Assembly: GCA_942492115.1 (NCBI GenBank)
Contig: CALODL010000015.1
Coordinates: 124,001-188,000 of the forward strand
Reading direction: 5' to 3'
Length of the DNA stretch: 64,000 nucleotides
Source of the DNA: CALODL01 sp942492115
GTDB lineage: Bacteria; Planctomycetota; Phycisphaerae; UBA1845; CAIVHJ01
How positions within the stretch are numbered: position 1 is the stretch's first letter; each line of letters starts with the position of its first letter. The translations under genes were made by a program, and so were the position numbers. Shown one piece after another: positions 26,011 to 34,316 of the stretch. The notes beneath the pieces are model-generated. The model had not been told where the DNA came from, did no database searches, and worked only from the letters and a program-made list of their open reading frames with translations.

Positions 26011-26219
26011 CCCATACACCGCGGTCCCAGTGCGACCAGTCTCGAGGCGCAGCCGAGTAGACACGGTTCAGACGCAGCGCGCCCGAACGCTGCAAGCACC
26101 CACGGACATTGGGAAGTCGGTGGTTCTCCTGCGCAGATGACGACAGGCAGTAAACGTGCGTAAGCACCCGCAACGGAGGAACGGAGCAGGAGAACTGCCG
26201 CGCCCCGCCGAGGAGCCTT
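26011..26219 (+). repeat. Structured unit 11 (short loop, H1)
   Basis: Short stem-I loop with H1 hairpin, ending at GAGGAGCC before AGAAGGAGAAAAGGGGGC, which is also how unit 13 ends. Its first half matches unit 1 closely, including GCAAGCACCCACGGACATTG, although unit 1 carries H2. It therefore looks like a recombinant of unit types. Confidence 0.8.
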
Positions 26220-26342
26220 TCAGAAGGAGAAAAGGGGGCAGTCTTGTGGCCGACAGGTGACAGGCGAGGAGCGACCGGCGCGCAGCGCTCTTGTCATTAA
26301 ACTCCATGACTACAGGTAGTACGACGTGCTCGCGACGCGCCG

Positions 26343-27358
26343 ATCGCCGCGCGTCATGCGTCCCGCGCCGGTCGCCAGGAGCCGGTCGTCGGTCGTAACG
26401 GTTTTGTTGTGACTGAATAGTCAGGGCCGGGTTTGAGAACACCCTCCATCCGACTGGTGAAGCGTAGCCCACCGGTCCGGCAAATCAAGTCGATGGGTTC
26501 TGCCCATGTATCAGCTGGAAGTTGCTCCTCCGCATCATGTGCATCGACTTGACTGGCCGGCTGCGGCGGGCTGGGGGAGGGGTGGCCAGACGAATGGAGG
26601 GTGGCTTCATTCGGTGGTGATGGTTCAGACGGGAGATGCGATATGGCTAACGTCAGGGAATTGCGGGTATGGCACGTGGGCATGCAACTGGTTGCCGACA
26701 TTCAGCGCATGGTGACCGGTTTTCCGCGAACGGGCGCAGGCGAATTGAAGAACCAGATGGTTCGAGCGGCCATCAGTATACCCAGCAACATCGCAGAGGG
26801 TGCGGGGCGCGAAAGTGATCCGGAGTTTCGTCGGTTTCTCCGGATCGCACTGGGTTCATGTCGCGAGCTCGAAACCCAGTTGGAAATCGCCCGGTGTTTG
26901 AAGGTTGCAGGGCAGCAAGACTTTGAGGTCGTGGTCGATCGGGTTGATCATGAGGGGCGAATGTTGCAGAAGTTGATTCAGTCGTTGTGATCGTAGCGCG
27001 GCGGCGCGCCGCTCGGGCGCGCCGTGTGCTCACGCTCGGCCCTCTCGACCGTCACGAAAAAGGAAATAAGGGGCAGGAGCCCTTATTGTGACCGACAGGC
27101 GACAGACGAGGAGCGACCGGCGCGCGGCGCTCTTGTCAGTGAACTCTATGACTACAGATAGTACGACTTGCTCGCGACGCGCTGTGCGCCTCGCGCCGAT
27201 CGTCTCGCGCCATGCGTCCCGCGCCGATCGCCGGTCGCCGGTCGTAAAAACACTGAGCCACCTGAGCGTCGCGCAGCGACGCTCAGCGCATCGGGTGGGC
27301 GCATGAAAGAAGCGGTTTGACGCCGGTAGCGAACTGGGTGGGGAGTTCCTATTAATAA
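26343..27358 (+). repeat. Large duplicated segment, copy B
   Basis: Near-identical partner of 15860-16877. It contains the second four-helix-bundle gene, the same GC-rich downstream hairpin (GCGCGGCGGCGCGCCGC), AATAAGGG (27065-27072)/CCCTTATT (27080-27087) and leader L5. The leader's ATTAATAA site is intact here. Confidence 0.85.
26643..26990 (+). CDS. Four-helix-bundle protein (S23/IVP family, Avd-like), copy B
   Basis: 115 residues, differing from copy A at only a few positions (MVTGF for MVAGF; DHEGRMLQK for DHEVRMLRK). Start and GGGAG ribosome site are the same as in copy A. Both copies are intact, which argues for retained function or very recent duplication. As with copy A, the gene is followed by a GC-rich hairpin and a leader module. 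Confidence 0.88.
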   Translation: MANVRELRVWHVGMQLVADIQRMVTGFPRTGAGELKNQMVRAAISIPSNIAEGAGRESDPEFRRFLRIALGSCRELETQLEIARCLKVAGQQDFEVVVDRVDHEGRMLQKLIQSL

Positions 27359-27394
27359 ATAACTGGGGCGCTACCCAGGAATTCATCCTGCCAT
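27092..27394 (+). repeat. Leader module L5
   Basis: GACAGACGAGGAGCGACCGG start, perfect CTGAGCGTCGC/GCGACGCTCAG stem at 27262-27286, CGCATGAAAGAAGCGGTTTG, and CTATTAATAAATAACTGGGG followed by a CTGGG/CCCAG hairpin. Confidence 0.75.
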
Positions 27395-27623
27395 CCCGTA
27401 CACGCGGTCCCGGTGCGACCAGTCTCGAGGCGCTAGCCGAGTAGACCCGGCCCAGACGCAGCGCGCCCGGATGCTGCAAGCACCCACGGACAGAGGAAGT
27501 CGGTGTTTCTCATGACGGAGTGAGCGACCTGCATCACACGGCCGTAAGGCCCGCCGCAACGGAGCGAACGCATGTGATGAGAAATGCCGCGCCCCGCCGA
27601 GGAGCCCTACAACTAGGCGCTCG
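27395..27623 (+). repeat. Structured unit 12 (short loop, H2)
   Basis: First unit of cluster 5. Inner GGCC-GTAA-GGCC; outer arms pair over TTTCTCAT/ATGAGAAA with one mismatch further in. Confidence 0.8.
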
Positions 27624-27855
27624 CCCATCCATCGCGGTCCCAGTGCGACCAGTCTCGAGGCGTCATTCGACAAATTCAAGATCAAACCGCCGAGTAGACC
27701 CGGTCCAGACGCAGCGCGCCCGGATGCTGCAAATTCGCACGGATAGAGGGAAGTCGGTAGCTCTCCTGCGCAGATGACGACAGGCAGTAAACGTGCGTAA
27801 GCATCCGCAATGGAGGAACGGAGCAGGAGAACTGCCGCGCCCCGCCGAGGAGCCT
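27624..27855 (+). repeat. Structured unit 13 (long loop, H1)
   Basis: Long stem-I loop, H1 hairpin with GTGC-GTAA-GCAT (wobble, as in unit 3). Followed by a partial leader at 27889-28034 (GAGCGACCGGCGCGCGGCGC and GATCGCCAATCGCCGGTCG) that ends just before folD. Confidence 0.8.
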
Positions 27856-28083
27856 GTCGAAAGGAGAAAAGGGGGCAGTCTTGTGGCCGACAGGCGACAG
27901 ACGAGGAGCGACCGGCGCGCGGCGCGAGTCGTTCTTGTCAGTGATACACGTGATTACAGGCAGTATGCCAGGTCGCGACGCGCCGAGCGCCTCGCGCCCT
28001 GCGTCCCGCGCCGATCGCCAATCGCCGGTCGTAATGTTGAGGAATCTGTTGACCAAGCCTTATGCGCCGCAGAGAACGAGAAC

Positions 28084-28956
28084 TCAGCTTGCGGGAGCGT
28101 CCAGTTGCTTTCTGGCGGCTTCGACGGTGTTGCGCAGCAGGATGGCGACAGTGATCGGGCCGATGCCTCCAGGGACCGGGGTCAGAGTGGCGGCGACGGG
28201 CCCGACCGACGCGGCATCGACGTCACCAACGATCTTGTCCGTGCCATCCGGACCCGGCACATGGTTGATGCCCACATCGATCACGACGGCACCGGGTTTG
28301 ACCATGTCACCGGTGATGAGTCCGGGACAGCCGACTGCCACGATGAGCACGTCCGCCTGACGCGTGTGGGCCGCAAGGTCGCGCGTGGCCTTGTGACAGG
28401 CGGTTACCGTGGCCTGCTCCTGCAGCAGGAACAGCGTGATGGGTCGACCAACGATGGCGCCCTGCCCAACCACCACGACGTCCTGGCCTACGAGTGAGCC
28501 GTGGGCAGCCTCGAGCACCTCGAGGATCGACTGTGCCGTGCACGGCGCAATGATGGGGCGGCCGTAGAAAACGAACCCGATGTTAGACGGGTTGACACCT
28601 TCGACATCCTTGAACGGATCGATGCGGTACTGGGCAGCGGTGGAGTCGACGTGCTCGGGAAACGGCAGGTTGAGCATGATACCAGTGACCGCCGGGTTGG
28701 CATTCAGCGCATCGATCGCAGCGTAGACCTCGACCAGTGTGGCACTGTCCGGCAACGTCTGCAGTTCGTATTCGATGCCCACATCTTTGCAGCGACGGGC
28801 TTGCGATTTGGAGTAGGTCAAACCGGCGTCGGACTGTCCGACCATGATGGTGACGAGCTTGACCGGGCGGCCGGCCTCGACCAGCGCCCGAACGTCGCTG
28901 CGAACCTGTTCACGAATGCGGGCGGCAATTGCCTTACCATCGAGCAATGTGGCCAC
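28084..28956 (-). CDS. folD: Methylenetetrahydrofolate dehydrogenase/cyclohydrolase
   Basis: 290 residues, normal length. It interconverts methylene-, methenyl- and formyl-tetrahydrofolate. Visible motifs are the catalytic Tyr segment TYSKSQARRC (near residue 48), VEGVNPSNIG, PCTAQSI, the dinucleotide motif VVVGQGAIVGRP and the C-terminal PGGIGPITVA. The Lys normally four residues after the Tyr (YxxxK), needed for cyclohydrolase activity in studied enzymes, is Gln here. Reduced cyclohydrolase activity is therefore possible. It directly borders the repeat province. Confidence 0.93.
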   Translation of the reverse strand: MATLLDGKAIAARIREQVRSDVRALVEAGRPVKLVTIMVGQSDAGLTYSKSQARRCKDVGIEYELQTLPDSATLVEVYAAIDALNANPAVTGIMLNLPFPEHVDSTAAQYRIDPFKDVEGVNPSNIGFVFYGRPIIAPCTAQSILEVLEAAHGSLVGQDVVVVGQGAIVGRPITLFLLQEQATVTACHKATRDLAAHTRQADVLIVAVGCPGLITGDMVKPGAVVIDVGINHVPGPDGTDKIVGDVDAASVGPVAATLTPVPGGIGPITVAILLRNTVEAARKQLDAPAS

Positions 28957-29033
28957 GGACGCTCCAGGTCAGCAAGTGGGACAGCACCAGGGGGAGAGCA
29001 GACCAACCCGCAGGTCGGACGGCGGGAATTCCA

Positions 29034-29106
29034 AGCCGACCATGGGACTCGAACCCACAACCTCAGCTTTACGAAAGCTGCGCTCTACCAATTGAGCTAG
29101 GTCGGC
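29034..29106 (-). tRNA. tRNA-Thr (anticodon CGT)
   Basis: On the minus strand the acceptor GCCGACC pairs with GGTCGGC. The D-arm is AGCTCAATTGGTAGAGC, the anticodon stem CAGCT/AGCTG encloses TTCGTAA, and the T-arm contains GGTTCGAGTCCC. The anticodon CGT reads threonine ACG codons. CCA is not encoded. It lies between folD and the TPR gene and appears intact. Confidence 0.95.
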
Positions 29107-29177
29107 GAATTGAAGAATGATAGATTTCGTGGCCGCTCCTGTCAAAACCGTCACACCCGGCTGACGCACCAGGCCCG

Positions 29178-30485
29178 TCACTCGCCATGTACCTCGTGAA
29201 TCCGCTCCAATAAAGCGGCCCGATCCGGATGGTCGGGCTCCAGCTGAAGGGTTACCTGCCAATGCCGTGCAGCCTCCGCCATCCGGCCGGCTTCGGCCAG
29301 GCCCTCGGCCAGTTTGTGGTGCAGCTCGGAAGACCGCGGAGACTCTCGAACGGCCGACCTGAGGTACTGAATGTACTTGTCCAGCTCGCCCCGCAGGCAG
29401 TACCGCTGGGCCAGCGCCTCGTAGACCTCGGCCAGACGCGGTTCGTAGGTCTCGGCGTCGAGCTGGACGGCGGCGAGCATGTGTTTCTCGTAGCCGACCG
29501 GGTCATTCAGCTCGAGCAATGTGCGGGCGTAGCGCTCGTGGTAGCCCGCCTGTCGGGTGACCACGGGATGGGTTTCGAGCGCGCGATACAATGCCCGGGC
29601 GCGCGGAAGCTCCTGGGCGTCGAACCAGATATCGGCCTCGAGCAAATCAACTGCGGCGCGGTCGGCACCCGTCTCGCGTGCCCGCTGGATATGATAAATT
29701 GCTGAGTTCGAAGGACACACCACGAAGCGGTTGGGTTCGTCTTCGATGGCCGAATGAATGTACCACTGCCGGTCCTGGTCGCGACACGTGGAGCCAACGC
29801 GAACATCGGCAAGCGCGGCGATACTCAGCTTGCCTACGGCCCGCCCGGCGGCCAGGTAGGCCCGGGCCAGCATCGTGTGTGTTGCCGAGTCCCCCTCCTC
29901 GATGACCAGAACCTGCTCGAGCGCACGGACCGCAAGGGCCGGAAGTCCACGTCGCAGATGCATGGTCGCCAGGGCCCGCCAATCCTCCACGGCTGCCGGA
30001 TTCAATTCGGTCGACCTCGTATAGTGCCACGACGCGTCGACCGGACGCTCGAGATGCTCGAAGGCAACAGCGAGTGCGTGATGCACGGCAAACCCGCCTC
30101 CGGAAATCGCCAACGGCTCCAGCAGCGCGACGATTTCGTCCCACCGCCCTCCTTCGGCCAGCATTTCAGCGAGCAGCACCGCAGCGTCGGCAGCGAGCGG
30201 ATCGTCCTCCAGCACGCGCTCGAGCACGGCGCGGGCGGCTCTGAGATCGCCGCTTCGTTGATAGGCCCGCGACAAATCGACCGGCCAGTCCTGTCGTTCC
30301 GGAAAAGCGGCCACCAGCTCGGTCAGCGTGGCAATCGCCGTGGTGTAGTCGCGACGGTTCAGTGCCGCCAGCGCATGTTGGTGACGTTGTGCCGGTGTGA
30401 CCTCCTGGGCCGCGATGCTCACGACCCACGTGAGGATGACAACCAGGACTGGGCACGAAACACGATTGACAGGGACTCCGCTCAC
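29178..30485 (-). CDS. Exported TPR-repeat protein
   Basis: About 435 residues from a GTG at 30485, which gives a clean signal peptide (SCPVLVVILTWVVSIAAQ). The longer frame to 30581 overlaps ltaE and lacks a signal at its start. The body is a run of tetratricopeptide-like repeats (HALAALNRRDYTTAIATLTE, QRSGDLRAARAVLERVLEDD, AELYEALAQRYCLRGELDKY-like units) to residue 430. TPR proteins are scaffolds; no partner is evident. It follows ltaE on the same strand. Confidence 0.75.
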   Translation of the reverse strand: MSGVPVNRVSCPVLVVILTWVVSIAAQEVTPAQRHQHALAALNRRDYTTAIATLTELVAAFPERQDWPVDLSRAYQRSGDLRAARAVLERVLEDDPLAADAAVLLAEMLAEGGRWDEIVALLEPLAISGGGFAVHHALAVAFEHLERPVDASWHYTRSTELNPAAVEDWRALATMHLRRGLPALAVRALEQVLVIEEGDSATHTMLARAYLAAGRAVGKLSIAALADVRVGSTCRDQDRQWYIHSAIEDEPNRFVVCPSNSAIYHIQRARETGADRAAVDLLEADIWFDAQELPRARALYRALETHPVVTRQAGYHERYARTLLELNDPVGYEKHMLAAVQLDAETYEPRLAEVYEALAQRYCLRGELDKYIQYLRSAVRESPRSSELHHKLAEGLAEAGRMAEAARHWQVTLQLEPDHPDRAALLERIHEVHGE

Positions 30486-30513
30486 CACAGGACAATCGAC
30501 CAATCCGAAGGGT

Positions 30514-31557
30514 TTACTGCATAGCGTCCACGGTCCGTGCGATCGCCTCCCCTGCCGACGCGACCTGTGCGGCCGTGACATCGAGGTGGGTCACCGCGCG
30601 AACACGTTGAGGTCCTTCGGGCAGTACGAGCACGCCAACCTCGCTCAAGCGGTCACACATCTGTGACGCAGTCCCGAGCGCCACATCGACCTCGAAATAC
30701 ACGATATTGGTCTCGACCGTCAGTGGATCTACGGATAGACCAGTGACCGTGGATACGCGATCTGCGAGGCCTCGCGCTGCGGCATGGTCCTCGGCCAGAC
30801 GCTCGACATGATGATCGAGCGCATACAATGCTGCGCCGGCGAGTAGTCCGGTTTGCCGCATGCCCCCCCCGAACATTTTGCGATAGCGTCGCGCACGGGT
30901 GATGACATCGCGGGGACCGCATAGAATCGATCCGACCGGCGCGCCCAGCCCTTTCGAGAAACACATACTCACCGTATCCACGTGCTTCGTGAACGCGGTC
31001 GGGGCACAACCGCGGGCAACACACGCGTTCATGAGCCGGGCGCCATCGAGATGCATGGCCAGATTCAAACTCCGGGCTGCCGTCGACAATTCTGCCAATA
31101 GCGTTGCGGGCCAGATGCTGCCACCACCACGATTGTGCGTGTTTTCGACGACGACCAGCCGAGCAGGTGGAAAGTGCGTATCTGCAGGCTTGATGGATGC
31201 GCGCAGCGCGGCGGCGCCGAAATGCCCACGTTCGCCGGTTAGCGCCCGTGTGCTCACACCGGAGAGTGCGGCCGGCGCACCAGTCTCGTAATAGATCACG
31301 TGGCTGTCGGCGTGACAAATCATCTCGTCACCCGGAGTCGTCTGGGCGCGAATGGCCAGCTGATTGGCCATCGTGCCCGAGGGCGTGAACACCGCGGCCT
31401 CCTTGCCCAGCAGACCGCACACGCGTTCCTCCAGAGCCAGGGTGGTCGGGTCATCACCCAGGACGTCATCGCCCAGCTCGGCGCGGCCCATGGCCGCCAG
31501 CATATCAGCCGAAGGTTGTGTGACGGTATCGCTACGGAGATCGACGACATTGGCCAT
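30514..31557 (-). CDS. ltaE: Low-specificity L-threonine aldolase
   Basis: 347 residues of a fold-type-I PLP enzyme that cleaves L-threonine or L-allo-threonine to glycine and acetaldehyde. Motifs: VDLRSDTVTQPS at the N-terminus, GDDVLGDDPT, the cofactor-stacking HADSHVIYYE, the Asp in LNLAMHLDGARL and the Schiff-base Lys in MCFSKGLGAPVGS (about residue 203). Length and order match the LtaE family. It lies 32 bp after the PAP2 gene and is probably co-transcribed. Confidence 0.92.
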   Translation of the reverse strand: MANVVDLRSDTVTQPSADMLAAMGRAELGDDVLGDDPTTLALEERVCGLLGKEAAVFTPSGTMANQLAIRAQTTPGDEMICHADSHVIYYETGAPAALSGVSTRALTGERGHFGAAALRASIKPADTHFPPARLVVVENTHNRGGGSIWPATLLAELSTAARSLNLAMHLDGARLMNACVARGCAPTAFTKHVDTVSMCFSKGLGAPVGSILCGPRDVITRARRYRKMFGGGMRQTGLLAGAALYALDHHVERLAEDHAAARGLADRVSTVTGLSVDPLTVETNIVYFEVDVALGTASQMCDRLSEVGVLVLPEGPQRVRAVTHLDVTAAQVASAGEAIARTVDAMQ

Positions 31558-31589
31558 GAGGTGCTCCAGATGGGGAACACGTCATGCTA

Positions 31590-32507
31590 TCAAATCGGCA
31601 TACCACTCGGAAGTGGTTCGGGGGCCTGATCCCGTGATCGCTCATGATAGATCCACGGCGACAGAGCCCGGGACACTGCGATCGCGAAAGCCCATACCAC
31701 GACACCACCGATGACGTCGGAAAAGTAGTGCCAGCCGGTCGTCAACGTCGTGAGCACAACGACACCGTTGAGCGCAGCCCCCCCCCAGAACAACAGACGA
31801 CGGCCGCACAGGGCCGTCGCCAGCAGCAGGGCCCACGTGACGTGGAAGGACGGGAAAGTGATCAGCCCTTCGGCCTGTTCCCAGGTCACGATGGTCCGCT
31901 CGCCGCTGCGAAGAGTGTGAAAATGCTCGAGATAGCGCTGCTGATCGGGATTGGGCTGATAGCCATACGCACTGAAGGGGCCTTCGGCAGGACACCACCA
32001 GAAGAACGCCGCAGTGACCAGTGCTGCGATCATGAACCGCAGGACGAACGACTCGAGCCGCCGGCGGCGTCCGGAGAATCCGAGAACGATGACGATCAGC
32101 GGCATCTGCAACAGCAACGTGTTGTAGACGATCCCCAGTACGGCATTGAGTACCGGGTGGTTGGCCATGAACGACACGATCGTCGGAAGGTGAACACCGC
32201 ACAGTTGATCGAACGCCACCAGCTGCGAATCGATCAGCGGGCGTCCTGTCGCCGTGATGCTGTACATGAGTACCGTATAGGCTGGCGTAAATAACACCAG
32301 GTGCAGTAGCGCCGTGGTACTCATGACGAAATTGGCCACGCCGCGACGCTGGTAGTACCACGTCACCGCGCCCAGAACGGTGGCAAACGCCGCCGGCCGC
32401 CACAGATGAACGAACGGAAAGCTCAACCCCTGGGCCGCGATCAACGCAATATCGATAGCAACGACAAGCCCAATGATCGACCACTTGATGGTGTTATCTC
32501 GGGTCAT
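31590..32507 (-). CDS. PAP2-superfamily membrane phosphatase/transferase (Aur1-like)
   Basis: 305 residues with about six membrane helices. The C-terminal half has the PAP2 motifs FPSFHVTWALLLATAL (catalytic His of SxxH type) and TTGWHYFSDVIGG (second His and Asp). The spacing resembles the inositol-phosphotransferase/Aur1 branch, which handles lipid-linked phosphate groups at the outer face of the inner membrane. The substrate cannot be told from sequence. Located 61 bp downstream of pyrH. Confidence 0.8.
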   Translation of the reverse strand: MTRDNTIKWSIIGLVVAIDIALIAAQGLSFPFVHLWRPAAFATVLGAVTWYYQRRGVANFVMSTTALLHLVLFTPAYTVLMYSITATGRPLIDSQLVAFDQLCGVHLPTIVSFMANHPVLNAVLGIVYNTLLLQMPLIVIVLGFSGRRRRLESFVLRFMIAALVTAAFFWWCPAEGPFSAYGYQPNPDQQRYLEHFHTLRSGERTIVTWEQAEGLITFPSFHVTWALLLATALCGRRLLFWGGAALNGVVVLTTLTTGWHYFSDVIGGVVVWAFAIAVSRALSPWIYHERSRDQAPEPLPSGMPI

Positions 32508-32568
32508 GCATTGTGGATCGGTTTGATCGTCGGGGGACTGTGGCAGGTGTCCAATGCGTCCGATAATC

Positions 32569-33339
32569 TTACTTGATCAGGGTGCCGACTCTGTTTCCTG
32601 CGACGGCACTGAGCATATTGCCGCTCTTGAACAGGTTGAACACGAGGATCGGGATGTGGTTTTGCTGACAGAGGTCGATGGCGCTGACATCCATGACCTT
32701 GAGGCGGCGGTCAATGACTTCGTTGTAGGTCAGCTCGTGGAACAGCCGGGCGTCGCTGTGCTGAGCGGGATCTTTGTCGTAGACGCCGTCGACCTTGGTC
32801 GCCTTCATGACGACCTCGACGGCCAGTTCGGTCCCGCGCAGGGCCGCGCAGGAATCGGTGGTAACGAACGGGTTGCCCGTGCCTCCTGCCAGAATCACGA
32901 CACGACCTTTTTCGAGATGACGCAGCGCGCGACGACGGATGAATTTCTCGCACACGCGATCCACTGCAATGGCACTGAGCACACGCGTTTCCAGACCGAC
33001 CTGCTCGAGCGTATCCTGCATGGCCAATGCGTTGATCACGGTCCCGAGCATACCCATGTAATGACTGGTCGCGGCATGGATGTGGGTGCTGCGCGCGAGG
33101 TCCGCACCACGGATGAAATTGCCCCCCCCGACGACGAGAGCGATCTGGACGCCCTGCTCCGTAACCGACTTGATCTCTTCAGCCACCGACAACATGCGCG
33201 GTCCATCGATACCGAAGCCCCCCGGTCGGCACATACCTTCACCGCTGATCTTGAGCAGTATTCTCGAGTAACGGCTGGATGAGGATGACATGTCGGGGGT
33301 CGTCGCTGGCTCGGGATCGGTAGTTGTCACGTCGGCCAC
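32569..33339 (-). CDS. pyrH: UMP kinase
   Basis: 256 residues of the amino-acid-kinase fold, phosphorylating UMP to UDP. Motifs: RILLKISGEGM, VVGGGNFIRGADLA, AGGTGNPFVTTDSCAALR and the C-terminal VFNLFKSGNM. The first 20 residues are a low-complexity extension (TTTDPEPATTPD, then SSSSS) not usual in the family. It sits directly after tsf, the common rpsB-tsf-pyrH order. Confidence 0.96.
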   Translation of the reverse strand: MADVTTTDPEPATTPDMSSSSSRYSRILLKISGEGMCRPGGFGIDGPRMLSVAEEIKSVTEQGVQIALVVGGGNFIRGADLARSTHIHAATSHYMGMLGTVINALAMQDTLEQVGLETRVLSAIAVDRVCEKFIRRRALRHLEKGRVVILAGGTGNPFVTTDSCAALRGTELAVEVVMKATKVDGVYDKDPAQHSDARLFHELTYNEVIDRRLKVMDVSAIDLCQQNHIPILVFNLFKSGNMLSAVAGNRVGTLIK

Positions 33340-33410
33340 GGATACCCCTCTCGAGCGGTGGAGCAGCCGCCGGCACGATCGCCGGCGGCTGGCACCGTAT
33401 GTCGTTGAGA

Positions 33411-34220
33411 TCAGCTCTTGACGCCAAGCTCGTACTTGAGATAGCCGGTGATGTTGAGGCCGGCCTCCTTGGCTGCTTCCTGAACTGATTTCTTATCGTC
33501 GATAATGAACGGTTGCTCCAGCAGGACTCTCTCGGAGAACCATCTGTCCATTTTTCCGGTGACGATCTTTTCGGCAATCTCCGGCGGCTTGCCCTTGGCC
33601 TGCTCCATCATGACCTCGCGGGCCTTCTCGATTTCGCTCTCGTCGATTGCGGATCGATCGAGCCCATCGACGGGCATTGCAGCCAGATGCATGCACACCT
33701 GGCGGGCGATTTCACCACCATCGCCTTCGCCGGCGACGACCGTGCCATTGAGGCCGTTGTGGTGCACGTAGCTACCCATGCCCCCTGGAATGATGGAGGC
33801 CCGCGACAGCGTCAGGTTTTCCTTCAACTTACCGTAGGCACCCGCAATGATGTCCGTGACGGTCTTGCCATCGGCCCCGGCCGTGGTGGCCAGCTTCTCG
33901 ACGTCGGTCTCGCCGCTGTGGCACACGATCGCGGCAATCGCGTCAGCCGCCGCGCGGAAATCGTCACTCTTGGCCACGAAGTCGGTCTCACAGCGCAGTT
34001 CGATGAGCGCCCCGTTCTTGCCATCGGAGTACGCCCCAATCCGGCCGTTGGCCGCTTCTTTGTCCGCACGCTTACCGAGCTGGCCGGCGTACTTTTTGTT
34101 CAGGATTTCGATGGCCTGATCTTCGTTGCCCTCGGATTCGACCAGAGCCTTCTTACAATCGCCCATGCTGACGCCGGTCTTGTCACGCAGTGATTTCACT
34201 TGTGCCGCTGTGATGCTCAT
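33411..34220 (-). CDS. tsf: Translation elongation factor Ts
   Basis: 269 residues. It exchanges nucleotide on EF-Tu. The N-terminal UBA-like domain has the signature VKSLRDKTGVSMGDCKKAL, followed by the core motif LRCETDFVAKSDDF and a dimerisation domain. Length fits the family. It lies between rpsB and pyrH with gaps of 96 and 71 bp. Confidence 0.97.
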   Translation of the reverse strand: MSITAAQVKSLRDKTGVSMGDCKKALVESEGNEDQAIEILNKKYAGQLGKRADKEAANGRIGAYSDGKNGALIELRCETDFVAKSDDFRAAADAIAAIVCHSGETDVEKLATTAGADGKTVTDIIAGAYGKLKENLTLSRASIIPGGMGSYVHHNGLNGTVVAGEGDGGEIARQVCMHLAAMPVDGLDRSAIDESEIEKAREVMMEQAKGKPPEIAEKIVTGKMDRWFSERVLLEQPFIIDDKKSVQEAAKEAGLNITGYLKYELGVKS

Positions 34221-34316
34221 CGTACTCGTTCCCTGATTGTAAATGGTCCTTGCTCGGTCAACGGGGGGTTGCCGAAGGTGCCTCTATGTTAACAGTAGCC
34301 TTGGGTTGTTCTACAC

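Noticed and set aside
15113..27777. Arg/Ser-rich open frames in the repeat units, both strands
   Set aside because: They recur because the units recur and contain few stops. Composition is unlike the genes around, no ribosome sites are conserved, and the same bases are explained by RNA stems.
15125..27855. CRISPR array
   Set aside because: Units are about 225-248 bp with no unique spacers of constant length and no cas genes are present.
15125..27855. Integron cassette array with attC sites
   Set aside because: No IntI gene, and the conserved palindromes lack the attC core sites; units carry no cassette ORFs.
15125..27855. Units as OMEGA/HEARO RNAs of IscB or TnpB
   Set aside because: No IscB, TnpB or HNH nuclease gene occurs in the window, and unit borders do not resemble known HEARO ends as far as I can recall.
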